From contig NZ_CP025536.1 of the NCBI RefSeq assembly GCF_002953735.1, positions 1,308,001 through 1,372,000 on the forward strand: 64,000 nt of DNA, written 5' to 3'. This DNA is from Streptococcus pluranimalium. Its GTDB lineage: Bacteria; Bacillota; Bacilli; Lactobacillales; Streptococcaceae. Shown here piece by piece: positions 18,840-27,558 of this stretch; the first letter of the stretch is position 1; each line of letters begins with the position of its first letter. The position numbers and the translations under genes are program-made. The notes under the pieces were generated by a model. The model was not told the DNA's origin and searched no databases. It worked only from the letters and a program-made list of their open reading frames with translations.

Positions 18840-18958
18840 GACAGTTAAATGTATGGCACTAACACTTAAGAAAAATCAATCTATATAAAGCAAGCTCATG
18901 ACAGAACTGAAGTTCACCAAGCCAAAGCAAGTGCCTATCCTTTTGATTTTAAAGTCTA

Positions 18959-20347
18959 TTAAATATCAATGCTAACGGTGACATTCTGCACAGGAATATC
19001 GTAGAATGGGTCTTCACGGCGCCCGAGGAAATCACGCGCTTGTTGTGGGAAAGAAGCGTAGCTAAGAACATCTTCTTCACTCTTGGCATAGTCTGAAATT
19101 TCCACACGTAGAGCAGGTAATTGAGGCTCAATCAAGTCAGCCGGACGCATGGTAATCACTTCCTCATCTCCGATAATCAACTCTTTGATTCCCTCAGCAA
19201 GTGGCGCTGGGGATTGACCATAAAGCCCACGAACGTAATCTTTAATCTCATTCGGAATAACTTTGTAACGTTCGCCAGAAATAACATTCATGAGGGACTG
19301 GGTCCCAACCATTTGCGACAAAGGCGTTACCAACGGTGGGTATCCAAGATCTGCACGGACACGAGGCACCTCAGCAAGTACCTGATCATATTTGTCTTCC
19401 AAGCCTTGATCCTTCAACTGACTGAGCAAGTTAGAGAGCATTCCCCCAGGCACTTGATAAATCAAGGTTTTCGGCTCAACATCCTTAACTTTAGGATTAA
19501 GAATACCTTCTGAGCGGTAGTGACCACGCACCTTATTAAAGTGCTCAGCCACTTCTTCTACTTTTTTAAGGTCAATGCCTGTGTCAAATCCTAGTTCTTC
19601 AAGAGCAACTACCATTGATTCGGTAGCAGGTTGACTAGTACCACCAGCAAAGGATGACACTGCCGTATCAATAATATCAGCACCCGCTTCAGCCACTTTG
19701 AGGTAGGTCATTTCTGAAATACCGCTGGTTGCATGAGTGTGCACTTCTAAAGGAAGATCAACAGCTTCCTTGATCCGTTTGACCAAATCATAACCAGTCT
19801 GAGGTGTTAGAACCCCAGCCATATCCTTGATACAGATAGAATCCGCACCAATATCAGCATAACGCTTGGTCAAATCCACAAAGTAATCCACCGTATGAAC
19901 TGGACTGGTTGTATAAGAAATAGCTACCTGAGCATGTCCACCAGCTTCCTTAGTGGCACGTACCGCTGTTTGAAGGTTACGAGGGTCATTCAAGGCATCG
20001 AAGATACGGATAATATCAATCCCATTTTCCACAGATTTTTGAATGAAGCTGGTTACCACATCATCGGCATAGTTACGATAACCTAGCAAGTTTTGCCCAC
20101 GAAGGAGCATTTGTAATTTAGTATTTTTAACAGCTTTACGGATGGTACGAAGTCTTTCCCAAGGGTCTTCATTAAGGTAGCGCAAGCAAGAATCGAAGGT
20201 TGCCCCTCCCCACATTTCAAGAGCATAGTAGCCTGCTTGATCTAACTGTTCAAGGACTGGCAACATCTCTTCTGTAGTCATTCGCGTTGCGATTTGACTT
20301 TGCTGACCATCCCGTAAAACCGTTTCGGTAATACGAATTTTTGTCAT
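18959..20347 (-). CDS. oadA: Oxaloacetate decarboxylase alpha subunit (carboxyltransferase)
   Basis: 462 residues, cytoplasmic. It moves the carboxyl group of oxaloacetate onto biotin. The opening TKIRITETVLRDGQQSQIAT is the family signature; the metal ligands are in LEVHTHATSGI, the active-site lysine region is SICIKDMAG, and the conserved C-terminal PYC_OADA region follows. There is no fused biotinyl domain: the biotin carrier is the separate protein at 24989. Start 20347 has GGAG seven bases upstream; an ATG four codons earlier does not. Last gene of the oad-cit operon, the same end position as in Enterococcus faecalis. Confidence 0.95.
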   Translation of the reverse strand: MTKIRITETVLRDGQQSQIATRMTTEEMLPVLEQLDQAGYYALEMWGGATFDSCLRYLNEDPWERLRTIRKAVKNTKLQMLLRGQNLLGYRNYADDVVTSFIQKSVENGIDIIRIFDALNDPRNLQTAVRATKEAGGHAQVAISYTTSPVHTVDYFVDLTKRYADIGADSICIKDMAGVLTPQTGYDLVKRIKEAVDLPLEVHTHATSGISEMTYLKVAEAGADIIDTAVSSFAGGTSQPATESMVVALEELGFDTGIDLKKVEEVAEHFNKVRGHYRSEGILNPKVKDVEPKTLIYQVPGGMLSNLLSQLKDQGLEDKYDQVLAEVPRVRADLGYPPLVTPLSQMVGTQSLMNVISGERYKVIPNEIKDYVRGLYGQSPAPLAEGIKELIIGDEEVITMRPADLIEPQLPALRVEISDYAKSEEDVLSYASFPQQARDFLGRREDPFYDIPVQNVTVSIDI

Positions 20348-20398
20348 GATTTTCTCCATTTTTATTGGCTTGAAATTATTTTCTACATTTTAGCTTGT

Positions 20399-20953
20399 CT
20401 AATCTGGACATCTATCTAAAGCTCCATCAATCATTTGACTAATAACTTCCTGCATTTGCTCGACACTGTGCTTACGAGAACGTCCGCACTCTTTGGCAAC
20501 TTCAGAACAGATAAAGCACTTGCGAGGCTCTTTGCCAAGATCAGTCCGACTAATAGGATTAAGTAAACCAGTTTCAACTTTCTCTAAAACATCCAAATCC
20601 ATCAGTCTGCCTAAGTCGCTTGATTCCTCGATAGCAATCAAGCGTTTTTTGAACTCAACTGCTGGTAAAGTAGACACCATATAATATTCCCATCCTGTTT
20701 TAGGACTAATAGTCTTGTCAAAAAGTATATGATCAGCCAGTGTTTTTTTCACCATATCTATAATGATGGTAAAAGCTTGACCTAGTTTCTCTGAGGTTTT
20801 GACAGGACCAGGAATATTCATGGTAGCGCAGAGTAGGCTGGTGTGTGGGTATTTTTCCATCAAACTTTTTTGTCTGAAACTACGCCCTTCTCGGGCTTGT
20901 AACATATCTTCTAAACTGACGGTTGGACCATTGAAAATACTTGTTTTAGACAT
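20399..20953 (-). CDS. citX: Apo-citrate lyase phosphoribosyl-dephospho-CoA transferase
   Basis: 184 residues. Transfers the triphosphoribosyl-dephospho-CoA made by CitG onto the acyl carrier protein CitD. The nucleotidyltransferase motif GRLMDLDVL (about residue 118), the opening GPTVSLEDMLQAREGR, and the C-terminal cysteine/histidine segment CFICSEVAKECGRSRKHS fit CitX. ATG 20953 overlaps the citF stop by 8 bases; the TTG five codons upstream is less likely. Confidence 0.93.
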   Translation of the reverse strand: MSKTSIFNGPTVSLEDMLQAREGRSFRQKSLMEKYPHTSLLCATMNIPGPVKTSEKLGQAFTIIIDMVKKTLADHILFDKTISPKTGWEYYMVSTLPAVEFKKRLIAIEESSDLGRLMDLDVLEKVETGLLNPISRTDLGKEPRKCFICSEVAKECGRSRKHSVEQMQEVISQMIDGALDRCPD

Positions 20954-22481
20954 TTTTAACCACGTCAATCAAGCTACCATCACGGTATTCGATGAGGGCA
21001 ACAACCTTGTCACCGTATTGAATTGGCTCAGGATTACCAACAACCGCGTAAGCTTTTTCTTTCAATTCTTCAATGGTAAATTGTGGCACTTTTAAATCTT
21101 TAAAGTGTTCAATCAAGTCAGGACGATTTGGGTTAATGGCGACACCAACTTCTGTGACGACTACATCAACACTTGTACCTGGCGTGATGACTGTATTGAC
21201 CTTATCCACAAAAGTAGGAATGCGTCCGCGAATCAGTGGTGAAATCACTAAGCTCATCTTGGCCGCAAAGGCTGTATCACAGTGACCACCTGAAGCACCG
21301 CGAATAACACCGTCAGAACCTGTCATAACGTTAACGTTGAAGTCTGTGTCTACTTCAAGGGCTGAAAGGATACAAGTATCCAGCTGGTTAATGACCGAGC
21401 CTTTACTCAATGGAGAAGCATACATGTTAGCGTCGATTTCCAAGTGTTTGCCAGCATTACGGTCAAGCGATAGAGCAGATGGGTGGTCAAAGTCTTGAAC
21501 ATCGATGATTTTCTCAACTAGATCTTCTTCCAAAAGTTCCACCATGGCATTGGTAATACCACCAAGGGCAAAACTTGCTGTGATATCTTGCTCAATCATA
21601 GCTTCACGGAGAAAGCGACTAACTGCAAGGGAGGCACCACCTGTACCTGTTTGGAATGAGAACCCTTCTTTAAAATATGGTGAATTAGTAAAAACTTTAG
21701 CTGCGTATTCAGCAATCAAGAGTTCTTTAGGATTTTTGGTGAAACGTGTAGCGCCTTTGGCGATACCATTTGGGTCACCAATGGCGTCTACTTCAACCAC
21801 GTAATCCACATCGGTTTGCGGAATTGAAATTGGTGTGTTTGGATAAGGCACCAAAGTGTCTGTGATGATAACCACTTGATCTGCATATTTGGCATCAATC
21901 ATGGCATAACCGAGAGATCCACATGTGGCTTTTCCCTTAGTTCCGTTGGCATTACCATAGGCATCTGATGAAGGCGCTCCAAGGAAGGCTACGTCAATAT
22001 GAACATCACCAGCAGCAATCGCACGCGCACGGCCACCGTGTGAACGGATAACGACTGGATTTTCCATAATCCCTTCTGAAATGGCTGCTCCAACCTTATC
22101 ACGCAAACCTGATGAGGTGATATTGGTTACAACACCGTTTTTGATGTGTTCAATCAAAGGCTCATGGACATTGGCAATGGAACTTGGTGCGATTGATAAG
22201 TTTTTAATCCCTGCTTTAGCAATCTCATCCAAGACCATGTTCATGACAAAATCCCCTTCGCGGAAATGGTGGTGAAAGGAAATCGTCATGCCATCTTTTA
22301 GACCCGTTTTTTCGATAGCTTCACGGATAGATCCTAGTAGTTTAGCATCACCTGGTTTTACAGGTTTTATCTTACGACTTGATTCTTGGTAGTCTTTAAT
22401 GTGTGCCAATTCTCCTTCAAAAACACCGTATTGATCTGCGTATTCTTGAGGAATGTCTCGGCCTAGTGTGTTTATCACCAT
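20946..22481 (-). CDS. citF: Citrate lyase alpha subunit (citrate:acetyl-ACP transferase)
   Basis: 511 residues, CoA-transferase fold. It exchanges the acetyl group on the CitD prosthetic arm for citrate, forming citryl-ACP. Recognised by RDIPQEYADQYGVFEGELAH at the N-terminus and internal motifs FHHHFREGDFVMN, RSHGGRARAIAAGDVHIDVA and FLGAPSSDAYGNANG. Full length. Starts one base after the citE stop and overlaps citX by 8 bases, so the four cit genes are translationally coupled. Confidence 0.96.
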   Translation of the reverse strand: MVINTLGRDIPQEYADQYGVFEGELAHIKDYQESSRKIKPVKPGDAKLLGSIREAIEKTGLKDGMTISFHHHFREGDFVMNMVLDEIAKAGIKNLSIAPSSIANVHEPLIEHIKNGVVTNITSSGLRDKVGAAISEGIMENPVVIRSHGGRARAIAAGDVHIDVAFLGAPSSDAYGNANGTKGKATCGSLGYAMIDAKYADQVVIITDTLVPYPNTPISIPQTDVDYVVEVDAIGDPNGIAKGATRFTKNPKELLIAEYAAKVFTNSPYFKEGFSFQTGTGGASLAVSRFLREAMIEQDITASFALGGITNAMVELLEEDLVEKIIDVQDFDHPSALSLDRNAGKHLEIDANMYASPLSKGSVINQLDTCILSALEVDTDFNVNVMTGSDGVIRGASGGHCDTAFAAKMSLVISPLIRGRIPTFVDKVNTVITPGTSVDVVVTEVGVAINPNRPDLIEHFKDLKVPQFTIEELKEKAYAVVGNPEPIQYGDKVVALIEYRDGSLIDVVKNV

Positions 22482-22482
22482 C

Positions 22483-23370
22483 TTAAATATCCTCCTCAGT
22501 CAAAACTCCTGCTGCTTTTGCTAGCATAATCACACGTTCAGCACGCTCTACAATTGGTTTGTCAATCATCTTACCATTGAGCGCAATAACTCCTGATCCT
22601 TTACTTTCAGCCTCACGGATAGCCCAGATGACTTGCTTAGCATTGTCGATTTCTTTTTCAGTTGGGGTGTAAATCTCATTAACCAATGGAATTTGACGTG
22701 GATTGATGACAGATTTACCATCAAAACCAAGTTGTTTAATCAAGCGAACTTCATCTTGGAAGCCTTCTGTATTATTAACATCCGAATAAACCGTATCAAG
22801 AGCTGCGATACCAGCAGCACGAGCAGCATGGAGAATCATGCTACGAGCAAAGAAAAGTTCTTGTCCATCTGGGTAACGACGAGTTTTCATATTAGTCACG
22901 TAATCTTCTGCACCAAGAGCAATACCGATGAGGCGGTCAGAGGCTTTGGCAATTTCCCTAGCATTGAGTACACCTTCAGCAGATTCGATAGCCGCCATCA
23001 TGCTTGTGCTACCAACTTCAAGACCGTATTCCCTTTCAACACGCTCAATTTCTGCTTCAACATCGATAATATCTTGAGCTGTTTCTGTTTTTGGCAAACG
23101 AATAACGTCAACACCTGCTGATACAACGGCTTCAATATCAAGAGCCCCACAAGTATCAAGACCATTGACACGAACCACGGTTTCAACATTGCTATAATCA
23201 AAGGTTTTCAAAGCAAAGTGGACAAGTGCACGCGAGGTATCTTTCTCTTTTAAAGAAACAGAATCCTCTAGGTCAAACATAATGGAATCAGCCCCATACA
23301 AAGGCGCATCGCGAAGCATACCTGCATTGGCACCAGGGACAAACATCATTGTTCTTCTTAAACGTTCCAT
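22483..23370 (-). CDS. citE: Citrate lyase beta subunit (citryl-ACP lyase)
   Basis: 295 residues of the HpcH/HpaI aldolase TIM-barrel family. It cleaves citryl-ACP to acetyl-ACP and oxaloacetate. Motifs: [34 protein letters not shown] (metal region), VVRVNGLDT and [16 protein letters not shown]. Overlaps the end of citD by 13 bases and is followed after one base by citF. Confidence 0.96.
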   Translation of the reverse strand: MERLRRTMMFVPGANAGMLRDAPLYGADSIMFDLEDSVSLKEKDTSRALVHFALKTFDYSNVETVVRVNGLDTCGALDIEAVVSAGVDVIRLPKTETAQDIIDVEAEIERVEREYGLEVGSTSMMAAIESAEGVLNAREIAKASDRLIGIALGAEDYVTNMKTRRYPDGQELFFARSMILHAARAAGIAALDTVYSDVNNTEGFQDEVRLIKQLGFDGKSVINPRQIPLVNEIYTPTEKEIDNAKQVIWAIREAESKGSGVIALNGKMIDKPIVERAERVIMLAKAAGVLTEEDI

Positions 23371-23666
23371 GAATCAATCTCCTTCCAATTGTATGTTTCA
23401 AGACCAGCCGCACGGTGGGCTGCTGCAATGGTACGGGCTTGAATGGTGCAATCAAGTGCGCCTTTATCCACAGCTTCTACCTTGGCAGATGTCACACCAA
23501 GATTTGCCAAAGTTTCTTCAATGACACGACGAATTTGTGCTCCAAATTGTTTTTCAACACTACTATCCAGTGATATTGAAATACCATCAGCCTCACTTGG
23601 AGATAGGGTTAACATAATATCGCTAGATTCTAGAGAACCAGCAACAGCTGTTTGCTTAATTTCCAT
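23358..23666 (-). CDS. citD: Citrate lyase acyl carrier protein (gamma subunit)
   Basis: 102 residues. The N-terminal [17 protein letters not shown] contains the serine that carries the phosphoribosyl-dephospho-CoA group in known CitD proteins. GAGAGGTG lies upstream of the ATG. First of the lyase structural genes; preceded by the small OadG-like gene by 23 bases. Confidence 0.95.
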   Translation of the reverse strand: MEIKQTAVAGSLESSDIMLTLSPSEADGISISLDSSVEKQFGAQIRRVIEETLANLGVTSAKVEAVDKGALDCTIQARTIAAAHRAAGLETYNWKEIDSWNV

Positions 23667-23689
23667 GATTCACCTCTCTAAAATTTCAA

Positions 23690-23818
23690 TTAGTCAGACG
23701 GGAACAATTTAATTAACACTTCTGCTGAAATGTAGAGAATTCCCAAAACCACAAAGATTCCAAACATACCCAAGCCCATGAGTTCAAAAGCTTGGAGTAA
23801 ATGATCCATGTTTACCAT
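23690..23818 (-). CDS. Very small OadG-like subunit of oxaloacetate decarboxylase (42 residues)
   Basis: Short frame MVNMDHLLQAFELMGLGM... ending KLFPSD: one hydrophobic helix (about 12-32) with a charged tail. Size, the LMGLGMFGIF helix and position between oadB and citD match the small OadG-related subunits of lactic acid bacteria, which are thought to help membrane assembly of the decarboxylase. GAGG six bases before the ATG; a second ATG three codons in is also possible. Easily missed because of its size. Confidence 0.82.
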   Translation of the reverse strand: MVNMDHLLQAFELMGLGMFGIFVVLGILYISAEVLIKLFPSD

Positions 23819-23837
23819 AATATCCTCTTTCTATCTC

Positions 23838-24959
23838 TTAGCTAAAGAAGGCAAGGAGCAAACCACCTGCAATAACAGAAGCGATTTGACCTGACACGTT
23901 GGCACCAACAGCGTACATCAAGATGAAGTTTTGTGGATCTTCATCTGTCGCCATTTTTTGGATAACACGACTGGACATTGGAAAGGCTGAGATACCTGCA
24001 GCACCAATCATTGGGTTGATTTTTTGTTTGCGGAAAAGATTCAAAATCTTAGCAAAGACTACGCCACCAATAGAGTCCATGATAAAGGCAACCAAACCGA
24101 AGACGATAATCAAAAGGGTTTGAACGTTCAAGAACAAGTCTGCCTGCATTTTGACTGAAATAGTCAAACCAAGCAAGATTGACACGATATTAACCAATTC
24201 ATTTTGAGCTGTTTGAGACAATCGGTCCAAAACACCACATTCACGAAGGAGATTGCCAAACATAAGAAAACCAACCAAAGGAAGGGAAATCGGAGCGATA
24301 AATCCAGCCACAATTGTAATGACAATTGGGAAAAGGATTTTAGTCATTTTTGACACGCTCTCTGCTTTGTAAGTCATGCGAATTTGGCGTTCTTTCTTCG
24401 TTGTCACCAATTTAATAGCAAAAGGTTGGATGATAGGCACCAAAGCCATGTAAGAGTACGCCGCCACCGTTATTGGTCCCAGAAGTTTCGGCGCTAACTG
24501 GTTGGCAACGAAGATTGATGTCGGACCATCCGCAGCCCCGATAATACCGATTGAAGCTGCTTCTTTGATATCAAATCCTGCTAAAACAGCGACTACTACA
24601 ACAAAGAAGATACCAAACTGAGCCGCTGCCCCAAAGAGTAACATGAATGGGTTCTGTAAAAGTGGCCCAAAGTCAATCATGGCTCCAATACCGATGAAAA
24701 TCAAAAGCGGAAAGAGTTCTGTTCCGATACCGATATTAAAGAGAACATCGAAGACCCCTTCTTGTTCAACCCCATTAACAACCTGAGTTAACACACCAGT
24801 TCCTGGGAAGTTAACCAAGATTGTACCAAGTCCCATAGGAACCAAAAGAGTTGGTTCGTATTCTTTTTTAATTCCCAGATACATCAAGGTTGCTCCGATG
24901 AGCATCATGACCATTTGAGGAATAGTGATAGACGTAATGCCAGCAATTAATGTTTCCAT
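23838..24959 (-). CDS. oadB: Na+-translocating oxaloacetate decarboxylase beta subunit
   Basis: 373 residues, integral membrane with about nine to eleven helices. It decarboxylates carboxybiotin and couples this to Na+ export. The key motif GIIGAADGPTSIFVANQLAP holds the conserved Asp used for Na+ binding in known subunits; the end NPMIGAAGISAFPMSSRVIQ and DPQNFILMYAVGANVSGQIA are family hallmarks. Full length, good RBS (AAAGGAAT). Confidence 0.95.
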   Translation of the reverse strand: METLIAGITSITIPQMVMMLIGATLMYLGIKKEYEPTLLVPMGLGTILVNFPGTGVLTQVVNGVEQEGVFDVLFNIGIGTELFPLLIFIGIGAMIDFGPLLQNPFMLLFGAAAQFGIFFVVVVAVLAGFDIKEAASIGIIGAADGPTSIFVANQLAPKLLGPITVAAYSYMALVPIIQPFAIKLVTTKKERQIRMTYKAESVSKMTKILFPIVITIVAGFIAPISLPLVGFLMFGNLLRECGVLDRLSQTAQNELVNIVSILLGLTISVKMQADLFLNVQTLLIIVFGLVAFIMDSIGGVVFAKILNLFRKQKINPMIGAAGISAFPMSSRVIQKMATDEDPQNFILMYAVGANVSGQIASVIAGGLLLAFFS

Positions 24960-24988
24960 TAAGTCAATTCCTTTCTCTATACATAAAC

Positions 24989-25390
24989 CTAATTAATTGT
25001 AATCAAACCATCACCTGGGTTAACCGTTTGACCTGCTGATACATGAATAGCTGAAACTGTCCCCGCAGATGAGGCTACGATTTCATTTTCCATCTTCATA
25101 GCTTCAAGAATCATAAGCGGCTGGTTTTCAGAAACGCTATCACCAACATTAACCAAAACTTTCAAAATCGTTCCTGGCATCGGTGCTGCTAGAGCATCTG
25201 CTCCTGCTGGAGCTGACGAAGCTGGGGGCACAGGGGTTGGCTCAACAGGTTTTTCAGCAACTGGCGCTGAAGCTGGGGCAACTGCTGGACTTGGACTTGG
25301 TGCTGCTGCGGGAGCTGGTGTGCCACCGATTTCTTCCATTTCAACCAAGTACTCTTTGCCATCTACAGAAATTTTGAATTTACGTAACAT
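24989..25390 (-). CDS. oadD: Biotin carboxyl carrier subunit of oxaloacetate decarboxylase
   Basis: 133 residues. An N-terminal beta segment (MLRKFKISVDGKEYLVEMEE) is joined through an Ala/Pro-rich flexible linker (about 24-66) to a biotinyl domain with the EAMKMEN motif, biotin lysine at 99. AAGGAG is seven bases before ATG 25390; the frame open upstream overlaps the preceding gene and was rejected. It carries the carboxyl group from OadA to OadB. The name follows the E. faecalis oadHDB order. Confidence 0.93.
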   Translation of the reverse strand: MLRKFKISVDGKEYLVEMEEIGGTPAPAAAPSPSPAVAPASAPVAEKPVEPTPVPPASSAPAGADALAAPMPGTILKVLVNVGDSVSENQPLMILEAMKMENEIVASSAGTVSAIHVSAGQTVNPGDGLITIN

Positions 25391-25409
25391 TGTTTTCTCC
25401 TTATGTTTC

Positions 25410-25736
25410 TTATTTTTTGCGATTAATTGATTTAACAACAAATTGGCTGTCTGGATAATCACCGGCTGCTATGCTTGAGGCTATCAGGGAGACAGTCAGA
25501 CTTTCTGGATTTCGCTTTAGAATCCTTTTCACCTTAAATTGACTGTCCGGATGATCACCGGCTGCTATGCTTGAGGCTATCACACTAACCAGTTGGAAAT
25601 CTTCTGACGTAGCTGGAATATAGGCTGAAACCTCTTCCCACTCCTCATCGATTGTTTGGCTACGATTTATTTCCTCAATCTTAGGGAGGTCAGTCTCTTC
25701 CTTGGATTTGGAAAATAACCGTTTAAAAATTCCCAT
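25410..25736 (-). CDS. oadH: OadH-like small protein with two identical-looking repeat motifs
   Basis: 108 residues; first gene of the oad-cit operon, 19 bases before the biotin carrier. It has a basic start (MGIFKRLFSKSKEETD), an acidic middle, then two copies of a motif: VSVIASSIAAGDHPDSQFKV and VSLIASSIAAGDYPDSQFVV. The operon position is that of oadH in E. faecalis, where OadH is reported to be part of the decarboxylase complex. The symbol rests on position and size, not on a domain I can name. The DNA repeat is 40/43 identical, see the separate entry. Confidence 0.75.
   Translation of the reverse strand: MGIFKRLFSKSKEETDLPKIEEINRSQTIDEEWEEVSAYIPATSEDFQLVSVIASSIAAGDHPDSQFKVKRILKRNPESLTVSLIASSIAAGDYPDSQFVVKSINRKK
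25445..25583 (-). repeat. 43-bp intragenic direct repeat in the OadH-like gene
   Basis: 25445-25487 and 25541-25583 match at 40 of 43 positions and are spaced exactly 96 bases (32 codons), keeping the frame. The shared core is CACCGGCTGCTATGCTTGAG on the plus strand. Confidence 0.9.
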
Positions 25737-25773
25737 TGGGTCTCCTTTCTTTACGAAAATACTAAACTTTTTT

Positions 25774-25788
25774 TACGTAAGCGTTTTT
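25774..25788. promoter_or_regulatory. Possible catabolite-responsive element (cre) near the oad-cit operon start
   Basis: ACGTAAGCGTTTTTT, partial match to the cre consensus around a central GCGT. About 40 bases before the OadH start codon. Confidence 0.4.
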
Positions 25789-25834
25789 TTAACCTTCTAA
25801 TATTATTATATAACATGATTATTTTAATGAATGG

Positions 25835-25912
25835 CTTTTTTGTGTTTTTTTGAAAAACGTTTCCAAATGTTAACAAAAAGCTTTTCAAGATGTTCTTTTT
25901 GTGTTTTTTATG
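25835..25912. repeat. Pair of direct repeats in the oad/citM divergent region
   Basis: CTTTTTTGTGTTTTTTTG (25835-25852) and CTTTTTGTGTTTTTTATG (25895-25912), spaced 60 bases, flank a cre-like site. Candidate binding sites for the GntR regulator CitO, whose known sites in Enterococcus are A+T-rich; this is inference. Confidence 0.5.
25850..25866. promoter_or_regulatory. cre-like CcpA site in the oad/citM divergent region
   Basis: TTGAAAAACGTTTCCAA, near-palindromic around ACGT, close to the CcpA consensus. Confidence 0.5.
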
Positions 25913-25930
25913 ACAAAGTCCTCTTTAAAA

Positions 25931-25950
25931 ATTAAACGCTTTCAATTATA
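25931..25950 (-). promoter_or_regulatory. Minus-strand -10 with adjacent cre-like site, likely oad-cit operon promoter
   Basis: Minus strand TATAAT (25950-25945) runs directly into TTGAAAGCGTTTAAT, a good cre match, so CcpA binding would block initiation. A transcript would have a 200-base leader before the OadH gene; a second minus TATAAT at 25805-25810 is an alternative. Confidence 0.45.
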
Positions 25951-25988
25951 CTTGGGGTGTAAAGTCACTTTGTTATATATTAGCTAAA

Positions 25989-25994
25989 TATAAT
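25989..25994 (+). promoter_or_regulatory. -10 element of the citM promoter
   Basis: TATAAT 26 bases before the citM ATG; no convincing -35 at 17 bases, consistent with an activated promoter (CitO) but not proof. Confidence 0.45.
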
Positions 25995-26020
25995 AATCAT
26001 TAAATTTAAGGAGAAAAGCT

Positions 26021-27424
26021 ATGCTTCTTACCATATTAGCTTATGCTATGATTGTCGTCTTCATGTTCGTTGTCATGAAGAAAAAAATGTCACCTTTAAC
26101 ATCCTTGGTTATTGTGCCACTTATCTTTACAATAATCGCTATCTACACAGGAGCTGCTGATTTTGGGCTTGATGCCAAATTCACAGAATTCCTTGGAGAT
26201 GATAAACTCGCTAACAACCTTACAGCCGTAGGACCAATGGTTATGTATGGTATTAACGGAACCGCTAAAACAGGTATCATGCTCCTTTTTGCTATTCTCT
26301 ATTTCTCAATCATGCTTCATGCTGGTCTTTTTGATCCCATCACTGAGAAAATGATTCGCTTTGCTAAGGGGGATCCAATGAAAGTCTTGATAGCGACAGC
26401 TATTGTATCTGCTGCTGTTTCCCTTAATGGTGATGGTACAACAACTACTCTTATCGTTGTTTCAGGCTTCTTACCTATCTACAAAAAACTCAACATGAAT
26501 GTCATGAACCTTGGTGTTTTGATTATCCTTCAAAATACCATAATGAACTTGCTTCCTTGGGGTGGCCCAACAGCGCGTGCCATGTCTGTTCTTGGTGTTG
26601 GTCCTGAAATCCTCGGATACCTTGCCCCTGGTATGATCCTTTCTGTCCTCTATGTTATCTTTATCGTTGCCCGTAGTATGGGTAAAAAAGAACGCAAACG
26701 TCTGGGGGTTAAAGAGCTATCAGAGGCTGAACTCCGAAAATTAACTGATATTACAGATCCAGATACCATTGCTATCCGTCGTCCACAAAATTTCCTTTTC
26801 AACGGTATCTTAACCATTGTATTGATTGCTTGGCTAGTGGCTGGTTCATTTGAAGAAGCGATTAAAATTGAACCCCTTCTACTCTTTGCCGTCGGAACTT
26901 GTATCGCCCTTATGGTTAACTATCCAAAGCTCAAAGACCAATCAAAACGTATCGGAGACAATGCCGATAACGCTGTTCAAGTGGTTATCTTGGTCTTTGC
27001 TGCTGGTGTCTTCATGGGACTCTTCCAAGGTTCAGGTATGGCTGGCGCACTTGCTCAAAGCTTTGCTACTATCATTCCAAAACAATTGGCTGGCTTCTGG
27101 GGAATCATCATCGCCCTTATCTCAGCACCTGGTACCTTCTTCCTCTCAAACGATGGTTTCTACTACGGTATCATGCCAGTTTTGGCGCAAGCTGGTTCAC
27201 AATATGGCTTCGACAACATGTCTATGGCTCTTGCTTCCCTCATGGGGCAAGCCTTCCACTTGCTCAGTCCACTGGTTGCCTTTATCTATCTCCTACTACG
27301 TTTGACTGGACTTGATATGGGTGAATGGCAAAAAACATCAGCTAAATACGCACTTATTATTTTCATCATCTTCATCGTAACCGTTGTCTTAATAGGACGT
27401 ATGCCAGTTTATCTGCCACAATAA
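26021..27424 (+). CDS. citM: CitMHS-family citrate (metal-citrate) transporter
   Basis: 467 residues with about eleven to twelve hydrophobic segments. Sequence features such as NGDGTTTTLIVVSGFLPIYK and LPWGGPTARAMSVLG in the first half and LISAPGTFFLSNDGFYYGIM in the second half identify the CitMHS family, which takes up citrate complexed with divalent metal. AAGGAG precedes the ATG. Divergent from the oad-cit operon, sharing its regulatory region, and followed by a terminator and citO-citG. Confidence 0.94.
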   Translation: MLLTILAYAMIVVFMFVVMKKKMSPLTSLVIVPLIFTIIAIYTGAADFGLDAKFTEFLGDDKLANNLTAVGPMVMYGINGTAKTGIMLLFAILYFSIMLHAGLFDPITEKMIRFAKGDPMKVLIATAIVSAAVSLNGDGTTTTLIVVSGFLPIYKKLNMNVMNLGVLIILQNTIMNLLPWGGPTARAMSVLGVGPEILGYLAPGMILSVLYVIFIVARSMGKKERKRLGVKELSEAELRKLTDITDPDTIAIRRPQNFLFNGILTIVLIAWLVAGSFEEAIKIEPLLLFAVGTCIALMVNYPKLKDQSKRIGDNADNAVQVVILVFAAGVFMGLFQGSGMAGALAQSFATIIPKQLAGFWGIIIALISAPGTFFLSNDGFYYGIMPVLAQAGSQYGFDNMSMALASLMGQAFHLLSPLVAFIYLLLRLTGLDMGEWQKTSAKYALIIFIIFIVTVVLIGRMPVYLPQ

Positions 27425-27442
27425 TAAATCATCATGGCTAGC

Positions 27443-27474
27443 AAAAGGATTGGACACATATCCAGTCCTTTTCC
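27443..27474 (+). terminator. Terminator after citM
   Basis: AAAAGGA-TTGGA and TCCAG-TCCTTTT arms around CACATA; second arm ends in a short T run. Confidence 0.7.
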
Positions 27475-27512
27475 ATTTTGTAAACAATCTCATTTCAAAA
27501 GGCTGTTCATTT

Positions 27513-27534
27513 TTAAAACGTTTTCCGTTATAAT
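27513..27534 (+). promoter_or_regulatory. citO promoter with overlapping cre-like site
   Basis: TTAAAACGTTTTCC (27513-27526), a cre-like palindrome, directly abuts TATAAT at 27529-27534. The layout suggests CcpA repression of the activator gene. Confidence 0.55.
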
Positions 27535-27558
27535 AGTCATGAATAGAAAGGTTATGAT

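Noticed and set aside
18840..18958. Protein-like fragment ending KASAYPFDFKVY on the plus strand
   Set aside because: Too short and without a start or recognised family.
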